A stretch of DNA of 64,000 nt from Combretum micranthum (GCA_024138025.1 JAMXBD010000114.1:434001-498000), one strand, 5' to 3'; shown: positions 23,641 through 36,460, numbered from the stretch's first letter. Notes: a model not told the origin generated them from the sequence alone. Numbers and translations are program-made.

Positions 23641-25585
23641 TTTTTATAAATGATTTTATTTTGTATTACTTGTAGTGTATTAGATGGACTCTTTTATGAG
23701 TTGTCTCAAGTCATGGTAATTGGATGCTTAGTGTGGAATTAGTATGATTTGTTATGCATATTTTATATGACTCATATATGGATGATTCCCAACTTATGTG
23801 TATAAATGGAGATTAATGATATTATATGCAATCATGGTGGGTTTTTAGTTGGTTTTGAGTCTTATTTGTCTATATTAAATGCAGACACGTGGCAAGTTGT
23901 AGATGACTATTATATTTATGGCGCTACAATAACTCTTGACAGTGCACATTTAGAGACTATGATGGTTGTGCTAGAAAGTGGTTGGCAGATGTTCTATAAA
24001 TGGCCTATTAAGGGAGAATAGACACGTAAAAGGATTTTCCACGCAAAATGGTTTGACTCTTCCAAATGTTTCAAAAGATTGGGTAGGAATTTTAATAGAT
24101 AGGCTCATGGTTTAAAGCGGTTGGATTATAACTAAAAAACTATTCTCAAAATCTCCTTTCAACATTTTTGAATGGTCTTTTAAACTTTCTTTCTACATTC
24201 GTAGACTTTATAATTATCTAATTTGCTTGAAGTATTATTTTTTCCCAACAATTTGCTTGAATTATCTAAATTGAATGTTGAAAAAAAGTTTTTTTGGTAC
24301 ATGAACTTTGATGAAGTAGATAATTAGTATAAACGTTTTTAAAATATCTAATTTCATATCCAATTAAAATTTTCATGTCTTTTTTAATGCCCTATTATTT
24401 ATTGTCTCTTGAAATAATGGACCATGATAGGCAACGATTAACAGGGATAGTGTTTAGGAGCATAAAATTCAATTAGATATTAAATTAGACTTTTTAAAAG
24501 TTTAAGTATCAAATTATTAATTTTACTAAAATTCAAGTACTAAAATGACCTTTTCTTCTTAAACATACCAACCGACTGTAGCTAAAATGAATAGATTATA
24601 CATGTTGTTATCACCATATTAAAAGTCAATGTATTTTCTCCAATTACTAGCAGATTCTTTTTAAATTGTGAGACTAGCCGTCATAAATTTATTATCACTA
24701 TTTTTTGACTAAAATTACTCTTACAATTTAACTAGTACAAAGATAAACTATATTTAACTAAAATAAAGAGAATCGATTTTGGTTATTTATGTTTTATATT
24801 TTTCCAACACTTTTGGGTATTTTATGTAAAATCATGAGTTTTTTTTTTAATTTCCTTCCTATAATATCATTTTTTTAGTATATTAAGTTATGATCAACGT
24901 TTTTAAAATCATAATCTAACAAAAATGGTGCTTGTTACAACAGCATGAGATGCACAAAATCAGAACTAACACAAAACCCAGATTATAACTTTCTATCTAT
25001 TTAATTTTTTAACTTTCTATGCTTTTCCCAACGTAGCAATAAAATATATACGGCAGATTCATTCTAGGATAATAAAGCATAAACTACCCTTTTGTGTTAG
25101 AGAAATTTAAATTTTTTATATCTTATTTTCATAAAACTACTTATTTACTGTCTCCTTCCTTGTAACATATGATTAAAATATCAAACCCTTCCATTATCCA
25201 CAAAAATAATTGTGTCATTATATTTGGAAACTTCACAAATTATTTACGGATAATATAATAAGTTGTAACTGAATTTTGATAAAATATACAATTAGGTATT
25301 CGAACTTTGTGAATAATCAATTTAGTATCTCAACTTTGAAATCAATCAATTTAGTATCTGTAAAGTTTTGAAATTGATCAATTTAGTATCTAAAAGAACT
25401 TGATAGAGGTACTAATGACGCGCATGAAAAATTCTTTCAAGTATCAAATTAATCAATTTAAAAATTTATATACTAAATTGATGAACAACTACCTAATTAT
25501 ATATTTTATTAAATTTTATATACTATGCATAGTATTAACCCTTTTATTTCTTATCCGCAAAAACAGCATTTAGCGTATATATTTT
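23641..25585. other. Intergenic, diverged repeats, no gene seen
   Basis: A 71-codon frame at 23806-24021 has no recognised motif. About 24570-24800 is a diverged copy of repeat family C. At 25316-25391 the word ATCAATTTAGTATCT occurs three times (25316, 25345, 25377) in an irregular 29-32-bp tandem array. Confidence 0.5.
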
Positions 25586-25589
25586 TGTT

Positions 25590-25815
25590 GTAGACGCAAG
25601 ATCTGGTTATCCACTATTACTCTAGATGCTTGTTTGACCCGTTTTCACAATTTCATTTTACTTTTAAAACTTTTGAACCCATCATAGAATCAATGACGCT
25701 AAATAATAATAAATTCGCATCTATCTATGGGAAACCAAGCACAAGCAATGAAGAACACATGGACGAGAAAAAAGTTAACACCCAAGCTATGTAGAAGGCA
25801 TTATAATTTTTCTTT
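25590..25815 (+). repeat. Dispersed duplication, copy 1
   Basis: Shares an ordered series of words with 27222-27510: GACGCAAGATCTGG versus GATGCAAAATCTGG, then TTGACCCGTTTTCACA, AAATAATAATAAATTC and CTATGTAGAAGGC. Same orientation, with starts 1.6 kb apart. Neither copy has convincing coding content. Confidence 0.65.
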
Positions 25816-26109
25816 TTTCATTTTTCTACTTTTAATTAATATTTTTAATGGCTTCTTGGGAGGAAGCAATCCTACACTCATCATCCTGTGCCCCACCACA
25901 CCCAACAGGGAAAAAAAAAAAAAAATCCTACACTAATTTGTTCATTTAGCCCTACAAACATGGTCGATTAGGTATTACACATCTCTATGTGGATATCAAT
26001 AAAGTTTTTGTTAATATAACATACACAGATCATGATGATAATTATTTAAGAAATTATCAATTATTATTATATATATCAAATTTTTTTGATATTTATCAGC
26101 CTAGTGTCC

Positions 26110-26143
<34 letters not shown>

Positions 26144-26144
26144 C
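26110..26144. repeat. (CATATA)n microsatellite
   Basis: About six tandem CATATA units. The Met-Tyr repeat at the start of the overlapping minus-strand frame is an artefact of this array. Confidence 0.9.
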
Positions 26145-26344
26145 GAGCATGAATATTAGTATTTCTAATTGGTTGGTTTTTCTTTTTATAGTTGTAATTT
26201 GTATAGTATATAGAAAAAGATGTAATATATCTTACACCAATATACAAATGAAATGACAAAACAAAATTATTAATAGATAGTAAAAATGTCAAAAATTTCC
26301 ATAATCCGCTAGAATGATATTATAATTATATATAAAAAACAAAC

Positions 26345-26760
26345 CATTTCAATGCTTGATACGAATCTTGTCTCGCTTCGATTTGTTATTTCAATGCTTG
26401 ATACGAATCTTGCCATGCTTTGATTCGTTCTATGTTCAATACGAATAGAACTGGATAAATTTGATTGGATAATCCTCAACCAATGCTACGAACCCTAAGA
26501 ATATTGATCCCAAGACCCAGCAGTCAATTGGAACCTTGACTCGTCGCTTAAAATAAAGTATGAACCTTGGTAAAATTAAATAGATGCCACAATCAAAAAG
26601 GATAAAATTTTGATTGATAAGTCTAATTAAACAAGAACACCACAGATTATCAATCCGACAAGTTCAACAAGTTCGGATAGGAACTCATAAGAGAAAACTC
26701 TAAGAAAAACTAATATCCCAGTCTATCTAAACAGAAACGAATAGGGCTTTATATAACCAA
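26345..26760. repeat. Local 24-bp duplication within LTR-like non-coding DNA
   Basis: TTTCAATGCTTGATACGAAT followed by CTTG occurs twice, starting near 26348 and 26390. The DNA that follows, to about 26760 (ending near GGGCTTTATATAACCAAAGG), has the style of plant LTR sequence, but no element boundaries could be set. Confidence 0.4.
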
Positions 26761-27221
26761 AGGAAACCCTAAAGACAAAAAAAAAAAATTAATTGTTCAT
26801 GAAACAAATATAGACTGGCAAATTAATAAGGAAAGCTAGCGACTAAAGAAGCGATCTTGAAAAGATAAATAAAATCCGAAAGTTTCAGTCAGCCACGACT
26901 TTGCCTTCTACGTTGGTGGCTTACTAGGGAAAGGCCGATGGCTTTTGGGGCAGCTTTCGTTACAAGCTCTTAAATGCTGGTTGTGTTGTAGATGAAGGCC
27001 AACAGTGTTGTTTTAAAGGCTAGCGGTCCTGAACCATCTTTGATCCTATTCGTCATATCTTGTCTTGTTCCTTTTTATTTTCTCATCAATGCTATTCTTT
27101 TATGATTTTCTTTTCATATGTATAACAGGTGTGTTATTTGTTAGTTTTATTTTTATTTACAAAGTACAGAGGATTCTATTTTAAGATATTTAATTATTTT
27201 TAAGTATTTATATGGTGTCAT

Positions 27222-27510
27222 GGATGCAAAATCTGGTAATGCAGTATAATGGAGATTTTTTTTTCTTTTTGCCAGTATTATGGAGGATACTTGCTCGACC
27301 CATTTTCACATTTTCATTTTACTTTCATTTTTTTAATCCATCATAGGCTCAATCGCTTAAATAATAATAAATTCATATCTTTAAAATCATCCACTAAAGT
27401 AAACATGGGCGAAAATGGAAAACAATGTAGCACTACTGCCTACGCTTCAGTACTGTCCAGTCCGCATTGGACAAAAAGTTAATTCCCAAATTATGTAGAA
27501 GGCTTATTTA
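27222..27510 (+). repeat. Dispersed duplication, copy 2
   Basis: Partner of 25590-25815 with extra internal sequence: a T-rich insertion near 27257 and a longer segment around 27400-27475. The pair could be a duplicated intergenic segment or two copies of an unrecognised repeat. Confidence 0.65.
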
Positions 27511-27548
27511 TTCAATTATTTTTACATGAGTTGATTATAAAAAAATAA

Positions 27549-27935
27549 AATATAACATGTGTTTTAATTATTTTTATAAATATATGATATGGGTTTTGAT
27601 TTTTTATAAATATATAATATGTGTTTCAATATTTTGATAAATAAGTGATTTGTAATTTATTTTTTTAATAATAAAACCCGTTTTATACTTCTGCAAAAAA
27701 GTGACATAAGTTTTATTTTTTAAGAAATACATTATCTGCATTTTGTGTTAATAATATATGAGAGACATGTGAAAACCCAAATAATGTATTTATAAAAAAT
27801 AAAAGCACAAGTCACTTTTTTACATAATACAAAATTTGAATTATGTATTCATCAAAAATAAAATTTAAGTTTTCATTTATCAAAAATAAAAACTTAAGTT
27901 ATTTATTTGTAAAAATATTAAAACATATGTCATGT
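27549..27935. repeat. Long AT-rich palindrome (foldback/MITE-like), about 390 bp
   Basis: Two nested pairs of arms share one centre near 27750. The outer arms are about 27551-27582 and 27903-27935 (ATGTGTTTTAAT paired with ATTAAAACATAT). The inner arms are about 27693-27738 and 27783-27830 (AAAAAAGTGACATAAG paired with AGTCACTTTTTT, and AAATACATTAT paired with ATAATGTATTT). Such a structure is typical of foldback MITEs. It ends about 0.8 kb upstream of the probable 5' UTR of the PAM2/RRM gene. Confidence 0.7.
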
Positions 27936-28767
27936 TGTTTTTGTAATTTTCCCTTTTTATAATAACCCTTTTTCAATGAAAAGATCAAAGCTCGAGAATC
28001 CCATTAGGAAAAAAAAAATCTAATAATAGTAATACATTACATGTTCTTGAAGTGACGGACTGGTGTAGATATTATTTTAAACCAACCACAACAATAAAAG
28101 AACGCATATGTTATAAATTTACCCATATTTATATATCACCAATTAATTCAAGTACATATTAATGCCATTGAATATTATGATTAGCCATATAAATTTCAAT
28201 CTTATAATGGAGTGGGAAAAAAAAAATTTCTTATAACGGGATAGATTATCTCGAATTAATCTCACCATTTTTTGGACAAAAAAAGGAATCTTATGATTTT
28301 TATACTACTTGATTCAAAGACCCTAGAAAGCCAAAAAAAAAAAAAACATGTTTGGATTTTTTTTTTATAAATGTAATTATGCAGTGATTGCAAAATATTA
28401 GTTGATACAAATTACTGAATACATATATTGGTATATTTTTTGCAAAAAAATACGTGTAAAGGTAGTAGGTATACAAATACGTATACAAGTGGAAGACAAA
28501 AACTATAAAGTGAAAAAAGAAAAAAAAAATCATGAATAAATATAAAAACGTGAACCAAAAGAACAAAACATCGGATGGTACGATATATGATATGGTCGTA
28601 GTCCAAGAAAAAACAAAACAAAAGAATTACAACAAAGTAAAAAAAAAAAAAAAATTAAAAAAATTATAACATACAAAACCCTTTCCAAAACTATCTGTGG
28701 TTTCATTTACTTTCGTTTCAACCATTTTTAGGACGATGTGAAGAAGGAACAGAAAATCAGCAGTCAC

Positions 28768-29056
28768 TGCAGAGATTCACTCTCTCTCTCTTTCTTTCTC
28801 TTCTCTCTCATCACTCTCTGATAAACATCACACACATACAACAGCAGCAGCAGCACTCACCAACACTGGTAATAATTGAAACAGCATTACACAAAGCCTG
28901 TCTCATTTCTTTAAAGAATTTTTCAATTTCCCTCTTTTTTATGTTTTGGGTTAAAATCAAGTGTCTGATTTCTGGGTTTTTGCTGTTTTTATCTTAGGTT
29001 TGCAAAGGTTTAAGCGTTTTTTTGGTTGTTTTGTTGAATCCAATATATAAAATCAA
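28768..29056 (+). promoter_or_regulatory. Probable 5' leader with CT-rich tract and possible leader intron
   Basis: A CT/TTTC tract at about 28778-28818 and a short CAG run near 28843-28855 precede the ATG; pyrimidine-rich leaders are common in plant genes. A candidate leader intron runs from GTAATA at 28869 to a TTAG ending at 28997, preceded by a T-rich tract. No convincing TATA box could be fixed upstream. Transcript data would be needed to place the start site. Confidence 0.4.
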
Positions 29057-32000
29057 ATGGCTATTGTTGAGAACGGTGGAAATGGTGATTTGGGTCGGAC
29101 CCTTGATAACCCAACACCACCAGAAAAATCGGGTCTAACCAAACCCAACGATAAGGATCATTCCAACAAATCAACAACCCATCTTCGTTCAAGGTTGGAT
29201 CAGGTGTTTATGAATGTTTCTGCTAAAACCCAACAACAAGTTTTCAATTTGAACAAAACCCAGAATCGTAATCATCATCATAATCACATCCCTAGTGCTC
29301 ATCTTAATAGTGTTAGATCAAATAGTGGTGGTGGTGGTGATGATTTGAAGATAAATGGCGGTGTCGGGGTCAGCGTTGGGGTTGCGAATGGGGTTGATGA
29401 GGATTATAGTGATAAGAGTGAGAGGGATAGGGATAAGGATAGAGATATTAGGGAGCTGCAAGAGCTGTTCTCAAAGCTTAATCCTTTGGCTGAGGAGTTT
29501 GTGCCTCCTTCACTTGTTAATGTTAATAGCAACAACAATGAGGTGTTTTTGAATGGGGGGTTTTACAGTAATAACATTCGTAATGGTTATGTTAATGGTA
29601 ATGGTAATGGTTTTAACGATAATGGTAACATTGATCACATCAACAACCACTTGGGTTTGCCAAATGGGAGCAGAAATGGCCACGTCAATGGTGCTGCTGG
29701 CGGCGGACGCCGGGTATGAGCATACTATCCCTTCTGTTGGTTTTACTAGTTTTTATGGTTTGTTTTGCTACCATGTTTGGTTTCTGTGCTCTCTTTGTTG
29801 TTGTGATTATTTTTGTAGGGTGTTGTTCATTGGTTGTACGTGTTGTTTGATTCACTATAATGGTGGAATGTATTATTTTAACGGCATTATTGCTTAAAAA
29901 GATGAAATCTCAAGTACCTAAATTCTGATCTTGTGGGTGGTAAATAGTTGTCAATGTTATTCTTTTATGTGGTTAAAGTTGGATAAATAAATGCCCTGTG
30001 CAGTTGTTTTGTGGAATAGCATGACTTTTTGAATGCAACATCTGGCTCACTTGCGAGATACGATGAGTTTTTCTAATCCATGTTAATTATGATAAGATAG
30101 TTTCAGCTTGGGCATTCAAGATTAGGATGATTTCTCATTGAAAGCCTAAGTATAATTTCTGTTTTTGCTTGTGATGTTCACTTCTCTCCCATAGGATTTG
30201 CGTTTGTACCTTTTGTTTTCTCCACATCTTTCTGGTTAAAGCAAGTCATTTACTACCACTACTACCATTATATGCATTCACATTGTTCCAAAAGGAAGAC
30301 TTATGGAATTATGTATAGGTATGCAGATAATAAGCTTTAGACCAATGGGATTATTAGTCCAGCATAGTGGAAACACTTCTCGGGCTTATTTATTTTGTTT
30401 ATATTTAGTTATATCTTATTTATACCTTATTTGTGTATGATCAGAAGTTTGTCTTATATGTGTTTGATATGTGTATTCTCTAGGTTCTTATTCCACAAAA
30501 TCCACCAAACCTAGCTCTAATTTCATCCTTTAGGAAATAAAGAAGCTGCATAAAATCTAGATTTTAGCTTAGTTTCAGTCATTGCAACAATGTTTTTAAG
30601 ATTGTACTGTTTGATTGGCAATTATCGGACTTCTGGTCCTAGCCTAATCATTCTGTATGTGGTAATACGGAATACCATTAGTGAGGGATCTATTTGGATA
30701 GTGCCATTTTACTTTACATACAATTTAATGATAGAACTGAATTAGAGCACATATTTTGTTAAGCATTTGGAAATTATGCTAAAACCTTTGAGTGTGGATA
30801 TATAACACCAGAAGAAGAACTACAATCAAGGAAGACGGAAAAGTAATAGTCGGACAAGTATGGCTCAGCGGGAGGATATAATTCGAAGGACAGTTTATGT
30901 GTCTGACATTGACCAACAGGTAAAGTTTTTGAAACTTTGACAAATGTGCCCTTTTCTAGACATATATTTATACTATTGCGGTTGTTCATGCAACTTAATG
31001 TTGAAGCTATGCTTTTTCCTGTTATTTCGGACATAGGTCACTGAGGAGCAGCTTGCAGCTCTCTTTGTCGGCTGTGGACAGGTCATATTACAGTAACAGT
31101 ATCTAAGGATTCTTTACTTATCACCCAAAAAGGGAAAAAAAAAAAAAGGAAAAAGAAAAAAGTTTTTTTTGACTTGTGATTCTGATTATTGTATTTATAT
31201 ATTAAGGTTGTGGATTGTCGTATATGTGGTGATCCTAACTCTGTGCTTCGATTTGCCTTTATTGAGTTCACTGATGAAGGTAATTTTAACTCTTTGGTAA
31301 AATAATTCCTTGATATTTTGCATAAGGTACTTTCCATGGGATTACGAAAGGAGACAATGTTTCATCTAATTCATCTGTTGGATAATTTGTTTTATAGAAG
31401 GTGCAGGGGCTGCTTTGAACTTGTCAGGGACAATGCTTGGATTCTACCCTGTGAGAGTACTTCCCTCAAAAACAGCTATTGCACCTGTTAACCCAACATT
31501 TTTGCCTAGGGTGAGAAAGCTTTTGATCCAATGAACTCCTAAGGTTTGGATTGTTTTTTTGTCTCGATGCTTATTAGCGACTGCTTGGGCTGGATTTCAG
31601 AATGAGAATGAGCGTGAAATGTGCACGAGAACTATATACTGTACAAACATTGATAAGAAGGTAGTTGCTTTGGCTGTTGCTGATCAAATAATGTTATTTG
31701 GTAATGTCAACTGATAGATAACCAAAAAGTGAAACAATCCTTCTGTGTTATTTGGATTAGGTATCTCAAGCAGATGTCAAGCTCTTCTTTGAATCTGTTT
31801 GTGGAGAGGTTTGTAACTATTTAAGTTCAAAGTTGTTGTGCTTCTTCTAAGAAAAGACCCCCAAAAGGAATGCCATTAAAGAGATTCTAATATGCAGGTA
31901 TATCGCTTGAGGCTCTTAGGAGATTATCACCACTCCACTCGTATTGCCTTTGTTGAGTTTTTAATGGTGAGATCTTTTCTTTCTCATTTGTTACATGTTG

Positions 32001-35000
32001 TATATGAATATCTGAACTCTCTTTCTCTCTCTCTCCCACCATCTAAATTGTGTTGCTCAATATTCAACTGAACTTCTGCACATATGAAAATTTTAGAAAC
32101 ATGTTTCATGAAGGTCATCAATTCAAGTAGCAGCTGATTGAACAAACATTACAATCAAGCTTAAGTGTCTTAGTAATAGTAGGTTCATAATATATTTATT
32201 CATGTTATTATGATGGAGTGCTTGATGTATGTTAACATTTAAGGTTAATGTCAGGTTGCTCCTTAAATGGCTAAAGATGCATTCCAGGTTGAGACCATCT
32301 TCAATATATCTTAGTAGAGGGGAAAGAAGTTACAATAGATTTCAAGGGTATCACCACTCTAAATCTGATGGAGTGGAACATTTCATTGTTTAAAATGTAA
32401 CAAAATTACGAACTAATTTTTGGTATTCTAAGAACTTGGTGAAGGTAGGGACTATAGGAACTACCTTTAAGGTGGCTTGGCTCAATAGATGCTCCTGGTC
32501 CTTGCCCTGGATCATCATGGGGATAATTGAAATATATTCTTAAGCTAACCTAAAATGCTCCTTTACCACTACTTCGCCCTTTTGTGCTTGCAAACTATGA
32601 ACATAGGTACATAGAATGTAGTAATATATATCCATATAATTAATACATGGAATGTACTGATATATTACCATCATGGCCTGAAGTTCGATAAACTAATATA
32701 TGGGCTTAAGCTCTTTCAACATGAAATATGAAACATTGCACATGTGAAAAAAATTAGTATCTTTTATCTCAGTTTTTGTTGTCTCCATTTATCTTTGTAA
32801 ACTTTCATCTAGTAGTTAAAAATTTACATCGGCATGACAAATTGCACAGCATCTTGGGTTTTATTCTGGTCAAGAGATTGTGGACCTGGTTTATTTGACC
32901 TGAGTTAACCTCGTCCAATAATGGCCAAGTGCCAAGCAACTTCCTGTATTACCCAAAAAGGAAAATTCATTAAATGTTGATTATGTTAAAAACTAAGAAT
33001 TTGTGACAAGAGGAGCTCAAACGAGCTGATTAAGTGACTCCTGATGGTCCAGTACAAAGGTCTCTAATGTTAATGTTTAAATGTCACTCTGTGTCAATTG
33101 CTGAAGGGTTAGCAGTTCCAAGCAGCAACAGAAATTTGCTAACGGGACTTTTTGGCATTGCAACTAACCGACATATCTCTGCAGTAGTGATAATCTCGTG
33201 CTGCTATGCATATGTAAATTTGTAAAGGCACATCGTCATGACTCATGAAGTTTGCTACTACTGATTTGGCTTTAGTTTCTTTCATGGAATGGTTCTCCTC
33301 AATGTTGGGCATTTCTTATGGTAATTGTTCAGTAATAACAAATATCTGTACTTTATATCAATACAACCATATATGAGTTCCTTTGTACAGAGGGGCTTCT
33401 CCAACCATCCTTTTCCATATATCAATATATCACTCAATTTAACAAGAGAAAGTAGTTTCATGGCAATATCATTGCATAAAAATTAATTTGATATTAATAT
33501 TGTGACATTGCCTGCATCCTGCCTTCGTCATTTTTGGAATCAGGGATATAAACGAAGCATTTTTGCATCAAATATAGATTTCATTAATTAATTTTATGAC
33601 CAGATGGTTATTTACTCAGTTGAACTTTGAAGAGAACACTCTTTTGGTTATCGAACATTGCATTTGGAGTGACTAGATTCTCGGATTAAGAGTTGTTTGA
33701 CTCTTGTCCATTGTACTTGTGGTAAACTTTGAACCCAACATTTTGCTCTCAAATTTAAGGACCACGACAATGAATTCATTCTTGTCCTGACAGCAGGATG
33801 TGATGTTGAGTGTTAGTGATGGTAACTCTGTTATCATGTGATATTTGTTGGTATGTCATTCTTATGTATGATATGGTGTTTGCGACTCCTTGAAATCATA
33901 TGATGATCTTTTAGCTGTTGATCCTTGTTTCTTTGGAATGATTCTTCTTTTCTTTTGTTATTTCTTGGAGATGTGCAGCATTTGTCTCAGTACGATTGAG
34001 CTGCTTCTTTTCTAATGACTAATAAATGGAAGCTCCTGTGGATTATATTCTAGAGAAGCGGGAGGCTAGTTCATAAGCTGGTCATCCCCGGAAGTAATTT
34101 AGATAGATTTCTTTGCATTTGTTGGGATAAAAAAGTACTTCTCTAAGCTACCTGGTTCCTTCAATGTGAGCAGAGAATCTGTGCCAGTAAAAATTACCTT
34201 TTGGGTTTTCCTCGAAGAGATCGAATGAACAAATCATGATAAGCAAAGGACAGAACCATGCTAAAATTGTTGATTATCAGTTGGTGCAGAATTTTTTTGT
34301 AGAATTGGATACCACCAACCTAATTGGCCCAACATATTCCTTGAGCTGTCAGCTTCTGTAAAATTGCCTTAATAGAATATTCTAGATATGTTGAGATATA
34401 TAGTCATGGCAAGAATATTTATCCTTGATGCAAGAATATTGTCCTGTTGCTTCCTTCCAGCTGAGCTACACATTTTCAACAATTTTATACGTTGTCTTGT
34501 GTAGATTGTCCTTTCTGTCCGAACCAGTAATATTAGGGCGAGAAGATCAGCTATGTGAAGGATGAATTGTATCGTAGATAATAAGTCTTATGTAATATTA
34601 TGGATAATATCCTGTGGCTTAAGATGTGATTTACAATCTTTTGTTACTAGAGGTGAGGTAAATCCATACATGTTTTAGCATGGTGCATATTTTGGAATAA
34701 TTTGTGGGCTGAAGCTGGTGATTATTTGAAATGCTTTTGAATCAAGTATTCTGATACACTGGACTTGGTCACGGCAACCATTAAATACTTTACAATCTAT
34801 ACTTGTGAACTTTGACCTTGAAGAATTAAACCTTGAGCAGAGTTCTTTAATAACATCTAATTTGTTTAACCATAAAAAATCCAATCTGTTCAGTTTTGAG
34901 GAAGCTCCAAGTTGTAGATTTGTCTACCTATGAAAATCCATGTAGCATTATTTTTTGTTTCTGAGCATGTAAACCTGTGTTAAAGGAACTCAAGCCAAAG

Positions 35001-35781
35001 CTAAAATTTTACAGTGCTTCAAACTGAAAATATCTATGTTAAAGTTCCTACTCGAAGTAAAGAAAAATCATCGAGGATGATAATAAAGTTTCCAATTGAA
35101 TATTTGTTATCAGTCATTCTGCAGATTATGCTATCATTTTTTTTTTTGGGTAAGGTGGTTATGCTCTATCATGTTTGGTTGATAATTTGCGGTAGAGGCT
35201 TTCAAAGCTTTTTTGAAGATTTGGCTTCATCACTGCTGTAAAGTTGTAATAACCAAAGCAACTTGTTCTCTATTCCTATCCTATTCAATTCCGCAAACCA
35301 TATATGCAGTTAAGAAAGTTTACATTCCTGTTTGATGAAACTTACTAAAGGAAGGTGTCAGCTATATGTTCTTTTGATTGGGCCCGTTAATAGCACTCTG
35401 GATCAAATGCTCATATTAAAGTAGAAAATTGAGCGATAGCTATCCTAAAGCTTAGTTGCAGCTACTGTGGAGTAACTACATGAAAAGTGGTAGGAAAAAA
35501 GAAAAGAAAAGAATTATATCATCTCCTGATAGTATTTTTCTCTCTGCAGGCTGAAAGTGCAATTGCTGCCCTCAACTGTAGTGGCGTTGTTCTGGGATCA
35601 CTGCCCATCAGGTGATTTGGACATGTTACTGTATCTCATTCTTTATTTAATAAGTACTGGGGTAATTCGTTTCCTTTACCAGTTGATTTCAACTTATCAA
35701 GATTTAATTTGTACATTCCTCAGGGTGAGCCCATCCAAAACACCAGTTCGGCCACGTGCTCCTCGTATTGCCATACATTGA
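29057..35781 (+). CDS. PABP-interacting RNA-binding protein, PAM2 plus two RRMs (CID8-CID13 type)
   Basis: Ten coding exons, all with GT-AG borders: 29057-29713, 30812-30919, 31037-31081, 31207-31279, 31398-31510, 31601-31660, 31761-31808, 31898-31966, 35550-35611 and 35724-35781. Joined, they give 1,293 nt, or 430 residues plus TGA. Residues 1-135 are low-complexity (Asn, Gly, His, charged). A PAM2 motif at about 139-153 (KLNPLAEEFVPPSL) binds the MLLE domain of poly(A)-binding protein. A basic stretch lies at 218-229. RRM1 has RNP2 TVYVSDI (246-252) and RNP1 RFAFIEF (285-291). RRM2 has RNP2 TIYCTNI (342-348) and RNP1 RIAFVEF (383-389). This order is that of plant CID8-CID13 proteins, thought to act in mRNA stability or translation. 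The ATG is the first in a long frame. The acceptor of exon 2 is the least certain junction (a shift of 3 nt is possible). Confidence 0.93.
31967..35549 (+). other. Intron 8 of the PAM2/RRM gene, 3,583 bp
   Basis: Bounded by GTGAGA at 31967 and TCTCTGCAG at 35549, within RRM2 just after RNP1. It is much longer than the other introns after intron 1 (roughly 90-120 bp). Only short random frames are present. No LTR, LINE domain or RNA gene was recognised, so the cause of its length is unclear. Confidence 0.85.
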
Positions 35782-35946
35782 GTTCTCTCTGCATCTAACC
35801 ACGCTTTTTACATTATATATATCAAAAGACATCCATGTAAAGCGGTTCTCTCTATGTCTGGCTGGTTGCTGAATGCTTTTTATATCCTTCTTCACTTCCG
35901 TGCCTGGGGCCTCTCCTGTCATTAGGTTTATCTTTTTACTTTTCTT

Positions 35947-36001
35947 TGCATATATATATATATATATTATAGAGAAAGAGAGAAAGAGAGAGAGAGAGAG
36001 A
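35947..36001. repeat. (TA)n(GA)n microsatellite
   Basis: A TA run is followed by an AGAGAA/GA run, about 170 bp downstream of the stop codon of the PAM2/RRM gene and probably in or just beyond its 3' UTR. Confidence 0.9.
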
Positions 36002-36238
36002 GGACAGAAAGTTGGCTGAAACTTCGAGGATTCAACAGATTGTATTATTGGTCATCTGGTGGATTTGAGATGTTCTGGAATACTTTCGAAGTAGATTCTG
36101 ACATTGGAAGAGCTCACAAATTGTCTTCCCATTAATCCTCACTAATTGAAAGTTTGATGCTTGAAGGGTGTGTTGCATGCTGCTTTTCTTTTCTTTTTTT
36201 CTTTTTTTTTTCCTCCCCATCAAATTCTAACAATCAAG

Positions 36239-36460
36239 ATGGTTTCTTCTTCCCCAGCAAGTATGAAGGGTTTTGAATTGAATGATGCTCTGCTTGTTTC
36301 TGATGCCATGGCTCTAACTATACTCTTTACAACTATTGTAGTGGTGTTATCACGATGTTGCATTCGAATGGAATGGGACAAGGTTTGCAATGACATCTTT
36401 TTTCATCCTATTGCAACAATATTATTCATTGTAATTGTTGCCACATTAGTCGGCCTCTAG
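36239..36460 (+). CDS. Unidentified small open frame with two hydrophobic segments
   Basis: A 73-residue frame read from the ATG at 36239; an upstream ATG at 36161 would add 26 residues that merely translate a T-rich tract. Two hydrophobic stretches could span a membrane: about residues 22-38 (AMALTILFTTIVVVL) and the C-terminus (ATILFIVIVATLVGL). I do not recognise a family; a faint likeness to the C-terminal membrane part of plant ankyrin PGG proteins is not enough to name it. It may instead lie in the 3' UTR of the upstream gene or be a chance frame. Confidence 0.2.
   Translation: MVSSSPASMKGFELNDALLVSDAMALTILFTTIVVVLSRCCIRMEWDKVCNDIFFHPIATILFIVIVATLVGL

Noticed and set aside
25316..25391. 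Three spaced copies of ATCAATTTAGTATCT, considered as a CRISPR-like array
   Set aside because: Only three short repeats in plant intergenic DNA with related, AT-rich spacers; a simple tandem array.
28300..28621. Two minus-strand frames rich in Phe, Tyr and Leu
   Set aside because: Translation of AT-rich DNA upstream of the PAM2/RRM gene; composition explains the hydrophobic look.
29355..29897. Two plus-strand frames overlapping exon 1 and intron 1
   Set aside because: Out-of-frame shadows of the PAM2/RRM exon 1; the spliced frame with PAM2 and RRMs is clearly the real one.
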